From G963665495 sp963677785 (lineage in GTDB: Bacteria > Desulfobacterota > Desulfovibrionia > Desulfovibrionales > Desulfovibrionaceae): a stretch of DNA of 64,000 bases. Positions 9,299 to 18,119 of this stretch are shown here, piece after piece. The DNA lies in contig CAXXDH010000001.1 in the NCBI GenBank assembly GCA_963677785.2, forward strand, positions 434,001 through 498,000, in the 5' to 3' direction. Position 1 is the first letter of the stretch. Each line of letters begins with the position of its first letter. Below the pieces are notes generated by a model, which did not search any database, had not been told where the DNA came from, and saw only the letters and a list, made by a program, of their open reading frames with translations. A program made the position numbers and the translations under genes.

Positions 9299-10228
9299 TT
9301 ATCGAAGAGAATCGTCCTTTCGTTTCCAGAACCGGGCCAGCACAATACCCGCAAGATTTTGTTCCAGGCTGAACAATGCGCCGGGCAAAGCGGTCTGTAC
9401 GGAGAAATACGCATGGGCCAGAGCGACGCCCAGTCCGGAATTCTGCATACCCACTTCGATGGACACCGTACGGGCGTCGCGCGTGTCGCTGCCGAGCAGC
9501 CGGGCGGCTGCGTATCCGAGGCCGTATCCGGCCAGATTGTGGCAGACCACCGCGCCCATGATCAGCAGGGGCCAGTCCAGAATGGTCTGTTGATTCAACC
9601 CCACCACGCAGGCGATGACCAATGAAATTGCCAGAATGGAGACCGAAGGGAACACCTTGAGCAGCGGCCGGACTTTGGAACGCAGCAGGCGTCTCAAGAG
9701 CAAACCGTCCATCAGCGGGAACACCACGATCCAGAAAACAGACAGCATCATGGCCGTGAAATCCAGGTTGATACGCTGGTGGAACAGCAGCCAGACAATG
9801 CCCGGCGTTAAAATCGGGGCAAGCATGGTGGACACGAAGGTCATGGTCACGGACAGGGCCACATTGCCCCCGGACAAGTAGGTGATGACATTGGACGCCG
9901 TACCTCCCGGACAGGCGCCCACCAAAACCAGCCCCAGGGCGGCCTCCGGCGGCAGGCCGAACAGAGTCGCGAATCCCAGCCCCAGCAGCGGCATGACCGT
10001 GTATTGCAGCAGCGCGCCCGACAGCACCAGTTTCTTGCGGGGCAGCACGCCCTTGAAGTCCGCGAATTCCAGGGTCAATCCCATGCCGAACATGATGATG
10101 CCCAGGGCCACTGCGATGTGCGGTTTGATCCAGAGGAACAAATCCGGCGCCACAAGAGCCGTGCCGGACAACACCAGGGCGATAATCATAAAATTGGTCT
10201 CAATAAGCCGACCAAGGGCTGTGAGCAT
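9299..10228 (-). CDS. Bile acid:Na+ symporter (BASS/SBF) family transporter
   Basis: 309 residues with roughly nine to ten transmembrane segments. Family motifs are clear: GMGLTLEFADF near residue 49, GACPGGTASNVITYLSGGN near 118, and EVGMQNSGLGVALA near 257; the latter two are the Na+-binding crossover regions. BASS proteins use the sodium gradient to import organic anions such as bile acids, pyruvate or pantoate; the substrate cannot be read here. It is convergent with paaK. GGAGAA lies upstream of the ATG at 10228. It is a single-gene unit, and a functional link to the neighbouring transporter is only suggestive. Confidence 0.93.
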   Translation of the reverse strand: MLTALGRLIETNFMIIALVLSGTALVAPDLFLWIKPHIAVALGIIMFGMGLTLEFADFKGVLPRKKLVLSGALLQYTVMPLLGLGFATLFGLPPEAALGLVLVGACPGGTASNVITYLSGGNVALSVTMTFVSTMLAPILTPGIVWLLFHQRINLDFTAMMLSVFWIVVFPLMDGLLLRRLLRSKVRPLLKVFPSVSILAISLVIACVVGLNQQTILDWPLLIMGAVVCHNLAGYGLGYAAARLLGSDTRDARTVSIEVGMQNSGLGVALAHAYFSVQTALPGALFSLEQNLAGIVLARFWKRKDDSLR

Positions 10229-10920
10229 GCTCTTCTCCGTACGGGTATTTGTTCATGAACCAATTCCCGGAATGTTACGTGTCCGGGGACAGTATCTTGT
10301 TGTTTTTATTTTTACAATTGAAATCAGTGTGATAAGTCGGTTGTGCTCCGATTTCGCAATGCGCCGTGTTTTCTGCACAAGTCCGACAGGTTGATGCCCT
10401 CGAAGTCGGAAGCGGATCCGTTTGCCCGAATCTGCGCGCGAGAAATTGTTGCGAACAGAACCAGTCTTTGGGTGAAAAGGGTTTGGTCTGTTCGTATACT
10501 ATCAGGAAAAAATGCATCTGTCGTACTATGCGAGTATTTCAGGTTTGGCCCGAAGTCGTGAACGGAGAAAGCAAACCAGGCTCTCCATGAAGTGCGAGTT
10601 CCATAAATTTCTCGGCTTCCCGGCTAGGGGAAGGTTGCGGGGAATCGGAAACGGGCTTCGGATGGTGCGTTTTTCGCAGAATTTGGAAGAACGACTGAAA
10701 CAACAGCTACGGACTAACGGAAAAACTGGCTGCAGTGACGATATATTGTAATTTTTGAGACTGATCGCATGTAGCAGGTCGGCCTGAGACAAGTTACCTT
10801 CTCCAAAAAAATTTGGTATCAAGAAAACAGCAAGCGGTTATGCGGCAGGATACAGTGACCGGGCAGGCCTCTACTTTTATTGGTGCGGCCCTTTTGCAAT
10901 TGCGCTGCTGAGGAGGAATA
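10229..10920. other. Intergenic region between the BASS carrier and the sigma-54 activator
   Basis: About 690 bp. Short open frames exist (for example 10512-10751, +), but none has a good ribosome binding site and recognisable protein character. Promoters for the two divergent neighbours should be here; I could not place them reliably. The activator has an AGGAGG site just before its ATG. Confidence 0.5.
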
Positions 10921-12888
10921 ATGGGAAGTCTCATCTATCCGCCCCTGTCTCAAGAACGTATGGCGGATATTTCTTCGCAATGGAAACGCTTTCAGGCGCG
11001 TCTTTCCGTGAATCCGACCATTATCCGGCCCATGATTCATGCCTCCTGGGAGCGCTGCCGCCAGGTGCAGCTTCCCGGCGATTCGCTGGAACTCTGTCCC
11101 ATTGATGCTCCCGCCCTGGAGCGGGCCACTGTCCTGAACAAAAGCCTGGTGGATAGCGCCAAACATCTGATGGACAAACTCGTCCACTCGATTCATTTGT
11201 CCAAAAGCGTGGTTACGCTGGTGGATACGGCCGGTCTGGTGCTGCACGCGTCGGCGACCAGCCAGGATCTGGAAAACGTGCCCTATGGAGTTCCCGGCCG
11301 CCGCTGCGATGAGGCCACCATAGGCACCAACGGCATGGGCCTGTGCATTATTGAAAAAAGGGCGGTCCATGTCATTGCGTACGAACATTACAACGCTTCG
11401 CTGCATTATTTGAGCTGTTCCGCGGCGCCCATATATAATGTTGCCGGACAGCTTGTCGGGGCGCTCAATCTGGCCATCAATACGGAGAATTTTCATCAGC
11501 ACACCATGGGGCTGGTGGAGGCGGCCGCCCATGCCATCGAGGAGCATCTGCGGCTGCGCAGCTTGGTCCGCAATCAGAAAGTCATTCTGGAGATGCTGGA
11601 CGAGGGCGTGATCGTACTGGACGGAGACGGCGCTATTGCTAGCATCAACCCCCAAGCCTGCAATATGCTCGGTCTGGGAAACCAGCCAGTGGGTGAAAAT
11701 ATTCGGACATTCATTCCCCACAGCTCCGTGGTCCAATCCATTCTTGCGGACAGAACGTCATTCCACGACCGGGAGGTTTCGTTCGAACTGCGGGAGGGCA
11801 AGTTGTCCTGCGCTTTGTCCTGCGCGCCTTTTGGGGACACGGGCGTGATTTTGACCTTGCGCGAGGTCAAACGGATGCGCAAGTACGCGGCCCGTGTCGC
11901 CGGGGCCAAGGCCGTATATACGTTTGAAAACATCGTGGGGGATGCGCCTTCGTTACAAGAGACGCTGCGCCTTACCCGTGTGGCCTCCCAGAGTGAAGCC
12001 ACCACGTTGCTTGTCGGTGAATCCGGTACGGGTAAGGAGCTCTTCGCCCAGGCCATTCACAACGCCGGCAACCGGCGCAAAGCGCCGTTCGTGGTGGTCA
12101 ACTGTGGCGCGCTGCCCCGCAATCTGGTGCAAAGCGAGTTGTTCGGCTACGTGGCCGGAGCCTTTTCCGGTGCGCTCAAGGAAGGCAGCCCGGGTAAATT
12201 CGAACTGGCCGACGGCGGTACGCTCTTTCTCGACGAGATAGGCGAAATGCCGTTGGAAGCCCAGGTAAGCCTGCTGCGCCTGTTGCAGGAAAGCGAGGTC
12301 ACGCGCCTGGGCGGCAAGCAGGCCCGGCGTATAGACGTACGTATCATCGCCGCCACAAACAAGGACCTGCCAGGAGCCGTACGCGACAAGTCCTTTCGCG
12401 AAGACCTTTACTACCGCCTGAACGTGCTGACCATCAACATCCCGCCGCTACGCCGGCGCGAAGGGGACGTCGCATTACTGACCCGTGTATTTCTGGAAAA
12501 GTTCGCCGCCTCTTTGAATAAAAGACATTTGCGTCTTTCCAGGGAGGCCATGGCCGCCCTGGAGGCGTACCATTGGCCGGGCAATGTCCGTGAGCTTGAA
12601 AACTGCATCGAACGGCTCGCTAATGTGGCCCAGGCCGATAGCATCGAGATCGGCGATCTGCCTCAGGACATCTTCTCCGGCGCGGTTCAGGGAACGCACG
12701 TGAGAGCTGGAGGTCCTTCGGTGTCGCTGAAGGGCATTCAAAAAGCCCTGATCCTTGAAACCCTGCGTGAAACCGGTGGTAATCTGCGCCGTACGTCCTC
12801 CATTTTGAACATCTCCCGGACAACATTATACGCCAAGCTCAAGCAGTTCCGCATCGAAGTGGAAAGCTTTCGCGGTCAATGTGAATAG
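10921..12888 (+). CDS. Sigma-54-dependent transcriptional activator, AcoR/DhaR-like (GAF-PAS-AAA+-Fis)
   Basis: 655 residues. An N-terminal GAF-like sensor (about 60-205) is followed by a PAS-like domain (about 215-320), the AAA+ domain (about 335-575) and a Fis-type HTH (about 610-650). Walker A is GESGTGKE (366-373) and Walker B GTLFLDEIGE (433-442). The sigma-54 contacting loop is GAFSGA (413-418) rather than canonical GAFTGA. Such proteins hydrolyse ATP to open sigma-54 promoters from upstream sites. A -24/-12 promoter with palindromes lies just downstream in front of an alcohol dehydrogenase gene, so that gene is the obvious target. The ligand, possibly an alcohol or aldehyde sensed by GAF, is inferred. 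AGGAGG precedes the start. Confidence 0.94.
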   Translation: MGSLIYPPLSQERMADISSQWKRFQARLSVNPTIIRPMIHASWERCRQVQLPGDSLELCPIDAPALERATVLNKSLVDSAKHLMDKLVHSIHLSKSVVTLVDTAGLVLHASATSQDLENVPYGVPGRRCDEATIGTNGMGLCIIEKRAVHVIAYEHYNASLHYLSCSAAPIYNVAGQLVGALNLAINTENFHQHTMGLVEAAAHAIEEHLRLRSLVRNQKVILEMLDEGVIVLDGDGAIASINPQACNMLGLGNQPVGENIRTFIPHSSVVQSILADRTSFHDREVSFELREGKLSCALSCAPFGDTGVILTLREVKRMRKYAARVAGAKAVYTFENIVGDAPSLQETLRLTRVASQSEATTLLVGESGTGKELFAQAIHNAGNRRKAPFVVVNCGALPRNLVQSELFGYVAGAFSGALKEGSPGKFELADGGTLFLDEIGEMPLEAQVSLLRLLQESEVTRLGGKQARRIDVRIIAATNKDLPGAVRDKSFREDLYYRLNVLTINIPPLRRREGDVALLTRVFLEKFAASLNKRHLRLSREAMAALEAYHWPGNVRELENCIERLANVAQADSIEIGDLPQDIFSGAVQGTHVRAGGPSVSLKGIQKALILETLRETGGNLRRTSSILNISRTTLYAKLKQFRIEVESFRGQCE

Positions 12889-12930
12889 TTGGCTGATCAC
12901 GTCTTGAAATACAGCCCAGTGTGTGCAGGC

Positions 12931-12971
12931 TCTGGACATGTCCAGACTACATGTCCAGTTTTTGGACATGT
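12931..12971 (+). promoter_or_regulatory. Palindromic upstream activator sites for the alcohol dehydrogenase promoter
   Basis: A 16-bp perfect palindrome TCTGGACATGTCCAGA (12931-12946) is followed by an inverted pair of ACATGTCCA / TGGACATGT half-sites (12949-12971). They sit about 80-120 bp upstream of the -24/-12 promoter and directly after the activator gene, the usual place for enhancer sites of a Fis-type HTH regulator. Confidence 0.7.
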
Positions 12972-13052
12972 AAAGTCTTTCTGGTGTGATGTACATTATG
13001 TTCAACCGCCTGATATCTTATCTAAAAAAAAATTTTTCCTTCTCCTGAAAGC

Positions 13053-13068
13053 TGGCCCGCCTTTTGCT
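13053..13068 (+). promoter_or_regulatory. Sigma-54 (-24/-12) promoter for the alcohol dehydrogenase
   Basis: TGGCCCGCCTTTTGCT matches TGGCACGN4TTGCW with one mismatch and the required 10 bases between GG and GC. Transcription would start near 13079, leaving a leader of about 210 nt before the ATG at 13288. Confidence 0.8.
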
Positions 13069-13287
13069 CTAAGCATAATGACCGTAAACAGAATGTTGCA
13101 TGAAAGCAGTGTGACTGATCATTGAGTGTGGTTCATTGCAAACGCCATATCAGATTATGTCTATCACCTGAAATAGTGCGATATTCCGAATGGACGTTGC
13201 CACTCAACTGTTTTGGAGATGCGTTTGTATCTTCACCGGCAATGTTGATCTGTTTATGTGGACTAATTGTAACATTCGGAGGAAGTA

Positions 13288-14469
13288 ATGGCTGTTCAGG
13301 AACAAGTATACGGTTTTTTTATCCCCAGTGTGACTCTGATCGGTATCGGTGCTTCAAAAGAGATTCCAGCAAAGATCAAGGCTCTTGGTGGAAGCAAACC
13401 TCTGCTCGTCACAGACAAGGGTGTGGTTGCCGTAGGTATTTGTAAACAGGTCACGGATCTGCTGGACGAGGCTGATATGCCGTACGTGATCTATGATGAG
13501 ACCGTTCCCAATCCTACGGATACAAACGTCCATGAGGGGGCTGAAGTCTACAAGAAGAACGGTTGCGACAGCCTCATCACCCTGGGAGGCGGCTCTTCCC
13601 ACGACTGCGGCAAAGGCATCGGGCTGCTCATTTCCAACGGTGGCAAAATTCACGACTATGAGGGTATCGACCTGGCTACCAAACCGCTGATGCCCTATCT
13701 GGCCGTCAACACCACGGCTGGAACGGCCTCGGAAATGACGCGTTTTGCCGTCATTACCGATACTTCCCGCCACGTGAAAATGGCCATCGCCGATTGGCGG
13801 ATTACGCCCGGCATCGCCATCGACGACCCCGTACTGATGGTCGGCATGCCGCCCGCGCTTACCGCCGCCACAGGTATGGACGCCCTGACCCACTCGGTGG
13901 AAGCCTTTGTGTCCACCATCGCCAACCCCATGACCGACGCCTGCGCTATTGAATCCATCAAGCTGGTGTTCAAGTTCCTGCGCAAGGCAGTGGCCAACGG
14001 CCAGGACCTGGAAGCGCGCGAAGGCATGTGTTTTGCCCAGTACCTGGGCGGCATGGCTTTCAATAACGCCAGCCTCGGCTACGTACACGCCATGGCCCAC
14101 CAGCTCGGCGGTTTCTACAACCTGCCTCACGGCGAATGCAATGCGCTGCTTCTGCCGCACATTGAGACGTTCAACCTGATCGCCAAGGTTGAAAAGTTCG
14201 CCGAACTGGCCGAGATCATGGGCGAGAACACGGCCGGCCTGTCGCCCCGAGACGCCGCCGAACTGGCTATCAAAGCCATCAAGCAACTCTCTGAAGACGT
14301 CGGCATTCCGTCCACCCTGGTCGAACTCGGCAAACGCTACGGCAAGGAAGTCAAGGCCGAAGACATCCCGACCATGACCGCCAACGCCCAGAAAGACATT
14401 TGCAAGTTCACCAACCCGCGTACCGCTACGGACAAAGAAGTCGCCGCCATCTACGAAGGCGCCATGTAA
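13288..14469 (+). CDS. Iron-containing alcohol dehydrogenase
   Basis: 393 residues, full length for the Fe-ADH family (group III). It oxidises primary alcohols to aldehydes, or the reverse, with NAD(P) in the cytoplasm. The NAD-binding GGGSSHDCGKGIG motif is at about 100-112, and the metal-binding region includes GMDALTHSVEAF near 194-205 and the histidines of HAMAHQLGGFYNLPHG near 267-282. GGAGG lies 6 nt before the ATG. A sigma-54 promoter and activator sites lie upstream and a good terminator downstream, so it is a single-gene regulon member. In Desulfovibrio similar enzymes are abundant during growth on ethanol; use here for ethanol or an amino alcohol-derived substrate is inference. Confidence 0.95.
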   Translation: MAVQEQVYGFFIPSVTLIGIGASKEIPAKIKALGGSKPLLVTDKGVVAVGICKQVTDLLDEADMPYVIYDETVPNPTDTNVHEGAEVYKKNGCDSLITLGGGSSHDCGKGIGLLISNGGKIHDYEGIDLATKPLMPYLAVNTTAGTASEMTRFAVITDTSRHVKMAIADWRITPGIAIDDPVLMVGMPPALTAATGMDALTHSVEAFVSTIANPMTDACAIESIKLVFKFLRKAVANGQDLEAREGMCFAQYLGGMAFNNASLGYVHAMAHQLGGFYNLPHGECNALLLPHIETFNLIAKVEKFAELAEIMGENTAGLSPRDAAELAIKAIKQLSEDVGIPSTLVELGKRYGKEVKAEDIPTMTANAQKDICKFTNPRTATDKEVAAIYEGAM

Positions 14470-14498
14470 CCGTACGAAAACAACACCAACCCCACAGA

Positions 14499-14535
14499 AA
14501 CGGCTCTCGGATCTTTCATGAGGGCCGTTTTTTTG
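14499..14535 (+). terminator. Rho-independent terminator after the alcohol dehydrogenase
   Basis: Stem CGGCTCTC / GAGGGCCG (14501-14508 with 14520-14527, one G-U pair) followed by seven T (14528-14534), 30 bp after the stop codon. Confidence 0.85.
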
Positions 14536-14536
14536 G

Positions 14537-14831
14537 TGCCTCCGGCGGCTTAGGAACCTTTCCTATGTGGCTATTGCCTTAGCTCAGCCAAGCAGGCGAA
14601 GCAAACGGCATAATGAGGGGGAAACGAAAGAGTTTCTACCCCTCAAACTCCCCTTTCTAAAACTTTTCGTAGGGGAAGAATAGTGCAATTTTTCAAATAT
14701 ATTGCTTGTTTATTCGCGTCCAGGGGCGTTCCCCCTGGCCGGGGCGTGGGGCGGGCAGCCCCACGACGTTTCCCTTGCGGAGCAAAGGCAACAGCCACAT
14801 TTGGAAAAAGGTTCTTGAGCCGCCGAAGGCA
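14537..14831. repeat. 295-bp MITE-like element with about 37-bp inverted ends
   Basis: The left end 14537-14572 (starting TGCCTCCGGCGGCT) and the reverse complement of the right end 14793-14831 (TGCCTTCGGCGGCT) align over about 37 bp, both ending ATGTGGCT. Inside are several hairpins, for example CGTGGGGC/GCCCCACG around 14744-14766 and an A/T-poor CCAGGGG pair just before it. It has no coding capacity. A single GCCGCCGAAGGC core recurs at 48690, before ruvX. Confidence 0.6.
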
Positions 14832-14842
14832 TTGCATTTTTC

Positions 14843-15439
14843 CTACTTTATCCCCAGGCGCTTACGGGTGAGGGCGAAGAGGATCAGGGTGCAGACTGCG
14901 CCCAGGGTATCGGCGAACATGTCTTTTTGCGCGTCCCAGATGTCGCCCTGGCTGCCCAGGAATTCGATGCCCGCGTTGCCGCCTTCGATCACTGCGTATT
15001 GCCACTCGATGATTTCGTAGGCGCAGGCCACGGCCATGATGGCCATCAGGGCCAGGCAGTAGATCACGGCCGGATGCGCCAGCTTTTTGCGCCAGAGGAA
15101 TTCGGCGATGGGAAAGGCATAGAATCCGACCGCGAAATGGCCCACACGGTCGAAGTGGTTGCGTTCGAAGCCGAAGAGATCGTTGACCCACTGAAAGGGG
15201 ACGTTGGCAAAGGTATAATGTCCGCCCACCGTATGCCAGAAAAGCCAGACCGCCATCAGTCCGTAGGCGAGATTGGAGAAGCGGAAGCGGTGGCCGGTCA
15301 GGGCCAGGCCCAGGAAGATCACGATCACGGGGATGTTTTCCGCCCACCAGACCGCGCGGGAGACCGGATTGATGGCCATGATGATCCAGAAAACCACGAA
15401 TACGGCTCCGAGTATCAGGGGAAAACGTTGGCGCATCAC
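14843..15439 (-). CDS. DUF2238 / YjdF-like membrane protein
   Basis: 198 residues with about six transmembrane segments. The conserved DUF2238 pattern is visible: HTVGGHYTFANVP near residue 68, FDRVGHFAVGFYAFPIAE near 95-112, YEIIEWQYA near 140 and GSQGDIWDAQKDMFADTLGA near 160-179. Members are inner-membrane proteins of unknown function. Its ATG overlaps the stop of the upstream gene by 4 bp (ATGA), so the two are translationally coupled. A MITE-like repeat lies immediately past its end. Confidence 0.88.
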   Translation of the reverse strand: MMRQRFPLILGAVFVVFWIIMAINPVSRAVWWAENIPVIVIFLGLALTGHRFRFSNLAYGLMAVWLFWHTVGGHYTFANVPFQWVNDLFGFERNHFDRVGHFAVGFYAFPIAEFLWRKKLAHPAVIYCLALMAIMAVACAYEIIEWQYAVIEGGNAGIEFLGSQGDIWDAQKDMFADTLGAVCTLILFALTRKRLGIK

Positions 15440-16131
15440 GGCTGCTCCTTGGCGGTAAAGGGTTTTTCCGGCTTGTCCAGCGAACAGCGCAGCCAGCGGT
15501 CCACAGGGGCCGGTCGTCTGTCGCTCTTGCGGTAGTGGTCGATGTCGTCAGCGTCGATGTTGGCCCAGATGCCTCCGCGCAGATCAACGTTCAGATATTT
15601 GCGGATTTCTTTGATGGGATGATGTTCGAGAAAAATCAGCATGTTGCCGTCCGGACAATAGCGCAGTCCCAGGGGAACGCCGGGGAAGCGTACGGCAAGC
15701 TCCGCGGCGGACGGGCCGCGTCCGTGTTCCAGAGCGTAGTCATGCACATAGGCCAGGGCAGGGTCCATCCGGGCTTTCAGGTCTTTTTTGTAGGCCTGGG
15801 CCAGCGGATAATCCAGAAAGGCCGTGATCAGCAGGCCGGGCACAAAGCAGAGCCAAAGCAGGAGATGAAAAATGAAGGCGAACGGCCGCTGCCGTTTTCC
15901 TTGTCCCGACAGGCGGTTCAGCCAAAGCCCCCAGGAAGCCAGGCGATTGCAGCCCACGGTGCAAAGTACCAGCACGGGCAGGGCGAAGTAGTACAACCCC
16001 GGCCAGCCCAGCAGCGCGGACAGCAGCGTACAGACAACGGCAAGTACAAAGCAGGCCAGCGCGGTCAGCAGGTCCACCCGGGCTTTTTTCTTTGGATCTT
16101 TGCGTACGTTTATGGGCTGCGTGGTGCTCAT
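15436..16131 (-). CDS. Hypothetical membrane protein
   Basis: 231 residues. Two hydrophobic helices lie near residues 20-60, then a basic loop (RLSGQGKRQRPF), a third helix near 88-112 and a soluble C-terminal domain of about 120 residues with the stretch FPGVPLGLRYCPDGNMLIF. I do not recognise the family. It overlaps the DUF2238 gene by 4 bp and probably shares its function. The ribosome binding site is weak (GGACACTGG before ATG 16131). Confidence 0.75.
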   Translation of the reverse strand: MSTTQPINVRKDPKKKARVDLLTALACFVLAVVCTLLSALLGWPGLYYFALPVLVLCTVGCNRLASWGLWLNRLSGQGKRQRPFAFIFHLLLWLCFVPGLLITAFLDYPLAQAYKKDLKARMDPALAYVHDYALEHGRGPSAAELAVRFPGVPLGLRYCPDGNMLIFLEHHPIKEIRKYLNVDLRGGIWANIDADDIDHYRKSDRRPAPVDRWLRCSLDKPEKPFTAKEQP

Positions 16132-16251
16132 GGGCCAGTGTCCTTTTGCTGAATCTTGTTTAAAATTACCGGGTGGTTATAGTCCAGGAACAGGACACCC
16201 CCATCTGTCGGGGACTTCGTGTACTCCCAAACGAATCCGGTTTGGAAAGAG

Positions 16252-16282
16252 GAAAAAAGGCTCAGGAATTCTCCCGAGCCTC
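16252..16282 (-). terminator. Rho-independent terminator for the DsrE-like gene
   Basis: On the minus strand an AGGCTC...GAGCCT stem with an internal GGGAGAATTCC loop is followed by six T (complement of 16253-16258). It lies about 25 bp after the stop codon of the DsrE-like gene. Confidence 0.75.
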
Positions 16283-16304
16283 ATAGTACGTTCGATTTCA
16301 CCCG

Positions 16305-16646
16305 TCAGGGTTTTACGTACGCGTATCCTTGCTTCTGCAGCTCCACTAGCTCCACCACGCCTGCCGGGATCACGACGCACTCCGGGCAGAGCTGTTCGGG
16401 GGAAAGAGAGAAGGCATTGAGGGCGTTTCTGCAGACTTTGATCTCGGCCCCGAGTTGAGAAACCTCATGGATTTTTTCGGCGAATTCGCCGTCATTCAAC
16501 AGGAGCTTCACGCCCGGGCCATTGACGACCAGGGCCACCTGCGGTTTGTCTTCCGTAAAATACGCCAGATAATTTTTGATGTTGCTGAAAGCGATGTTCA
16601 GGGCTTGAGGATCGTGATCGAAATGAAAGACGATATTGTTGGTCAT
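16305..16646 (-). CDS. DsrE/DsrF-like family protein
   Basis: 113 residues. It shows the small alpha/beta fold of the DsrE/YchN group: VALVVNGPGVKLLL near 38-51 and a central IKVCRNALNAF near 70 with a conserved cysteine, then CPECVVIPAGVVELVELQKQGYAYVKP. DsrE-type proteins bind or relay sulfane sulfur on that cysteine; stand-alone members like this one are common in sulfur-metabolising bacteria. AGGAGG lies 5 nt before the ATG and a terminator follows, so it is a monocistronic unit. The exact role is unproven. Confidence 0.88.
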   Translation of the reverse strand: MTNNIVFHFDHDPQALNIAFSNIKNYLAYFTEDKPQVALVVNGPGVKLLLNDGEFAEKIHEVSQLGAEIKVCRNALNAFSLSPEQLCPECVVIPAGVVELVELQKQGYAYVKP

Positions 16647-16832
16647 GCTGCCTCCTGACTAATGGCTTCATGGTTCCGTACAAAATGGGGCGCAGAAAAC
16701 GCGGTACGAACCAAAAAAAACAATAACACGGGATATCGAAGGAAAAAAGGGCGTATTTTTAGGCGTACCGGGTACTCAAACATGCTGTTATGCGGTGCCC
16801 GTGCTTTGGCCTGTGTCGGCCAGGCTGCTCCC

Positions 16833-17858
16833 TCAGTTTTCAGGAGCTTTCCCCATGCCGGGGAGCCCCTCGCGGATACGTTTGGAAAAGTCCGGGACGT
16901 CCCCGATTGTGTTGGCGATGGCGTTGATACAGCTTTTTTGCCGCAGTTCTGGAAAGGGCAGGGAGGTGTCGAGTGCGCCGTTTTCATAGGCGTACAAGGG
17001 CGTGTAGCCCGAGAGGATGATTTTCCAGCTGTATTTGGCCTTGCCCCCGAAGGCACGGATATTGCCGATGATGTCCGTGGTGCAGTTCGTAGTCAGCGTA
17101 TTGTAGAAGACAGCATGCTTTTCCAATGACTGCACCCGTTTGATGTATTCCAGAAATAATTTTTTGATGTTTCCAACGGGCATGCGCGTACGATAGATAT
17201 AGACGTCTTCATTCGGCTCTCGTATGCTCGTACGCAGCCAAAGAACATCACGTTCGTCGGCAACGATATAAATCAGTTCATATTGTTTAAATAATCCTTT
17301 TATTGTGGAGTATTCCTCGTTCTTTTCTTTACGAATCTCTATGGAAAAGGTGACGTATTCGCCATTGGAAAAGCCAAAGCTCAGCATGGTATGCGCAATG
17401 GCGTCTCCCATCCAATAGACCGAAATCAGGTCCAGAGACTGCAGTAATTTCAGATCGAATGTTTTATTATAATAGCGAACGGTGTAGTCGGTTTCAGTCT
17501 TGTAAATGAAATCGCGAATATGCTGTATTGTTACACTATCTCCCTGTACGGTCGCAGTGGGGAGAATGGCAACATCCGGCATCCAGTCGCGGTCGTTGGA
17601 GGCCGGGATTGTCGTCCACCAGACGGCCACCGCCATGAACCCAGCCAGGAACACCCCGATTCGGAGCAAGGGGCGCCGGATCCTGACCAGCAAAATGAGC
17701 GCGAAAGAGGCGAACCCGGCCGCAAAGACCGTACGCAGGATCTGAGGAGAAAGATTGGAATAATAAATGGCGTAACACGCCCAGGCAGTCATGCCTGCAG
17801 CGATAATCCAGAACAGGCTTTTACAGCAAAGTCGACCGAGTTTAGACAGGAGGCTCAT
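16833..17858 (-). CDS. DUF4105 (Lnb-type) membrane/periplasmic protein
   Basis: 341 residues. Three or so hydrophobic segments (about 13-32, 41-58, 65-84) are followed by a large domain with VYWMGDAIAHTMLSFGF, YIVADERDVLWLRT and the invariant-looking cysteine in NTLTTNCTTDIIG near residue 258. This is the DUF4105 pattern, also described as an Lnb N-terminal periplasmic domain, where a Cys/His pair suggests a papain-like hydrolase or acyltransferase. The substrate is unknown; membrane lipid or lipoprotein is a guess. The ribosome binding site is poor. Confidence 0.82.
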   Translation of the reverse strand: MSLLSKLGRLCCKSLFWIIAAGMTAWACYAIYYSNLSPQILRTVFAAGFASFALILLVRIRRPLLRIGVFLAGFMAVAVWWTTIPASNDRDWMPDVAILPTATVQGDSVTIQHIRDFIYKTETDYTVRYYNKTFDLKLLQSLDLISVYWMGDAIAHTMLSFGFSNGEYVTFSIEIRKEKNEEYSTIKGLFKQYELIYIVADERDVLWLRTSIREPNEDVYIYRTRMPVGNIKKLFLEYIKRVQSLEKHAVFYNTLTTNCTTDIIGNIRAFGGKAKYSWKIILSGYTPLYAYENGALDTSLPFPELRQKSCINAIANTIGDVPDFSKRIREGLPGMGKAPEN

Positions 17859-18119
17859 TTTTCAAGCATATCTGACCCCACCCCGGAGTCAAGAAGAAAG
17901 AGCGTACCTCGTAGACCCGGAATGCTGCACTTCCGGAGGGTGCCATCCCATCAGTAATACAACGAAGAATTCGCTGCTGCTGCGATTCAACAGTTCCTGC
18001 GCCATATGAGTCAGGGGCTCCACCGAGTACCTGCTCTCCATCGGCCTGACTGCAGCCTTGGATGGCGGGGGAGGTACTGGTGGGGGACTGTCCGATCATA
18101 TCGGAACCATTACTACATA

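Noticed and set aside
10512..10751. Possible 79-aa gene in the spacer before the sigma-54 activator
   Set aside because: No ribosome binding site, atypical composition and no recognisable motif.
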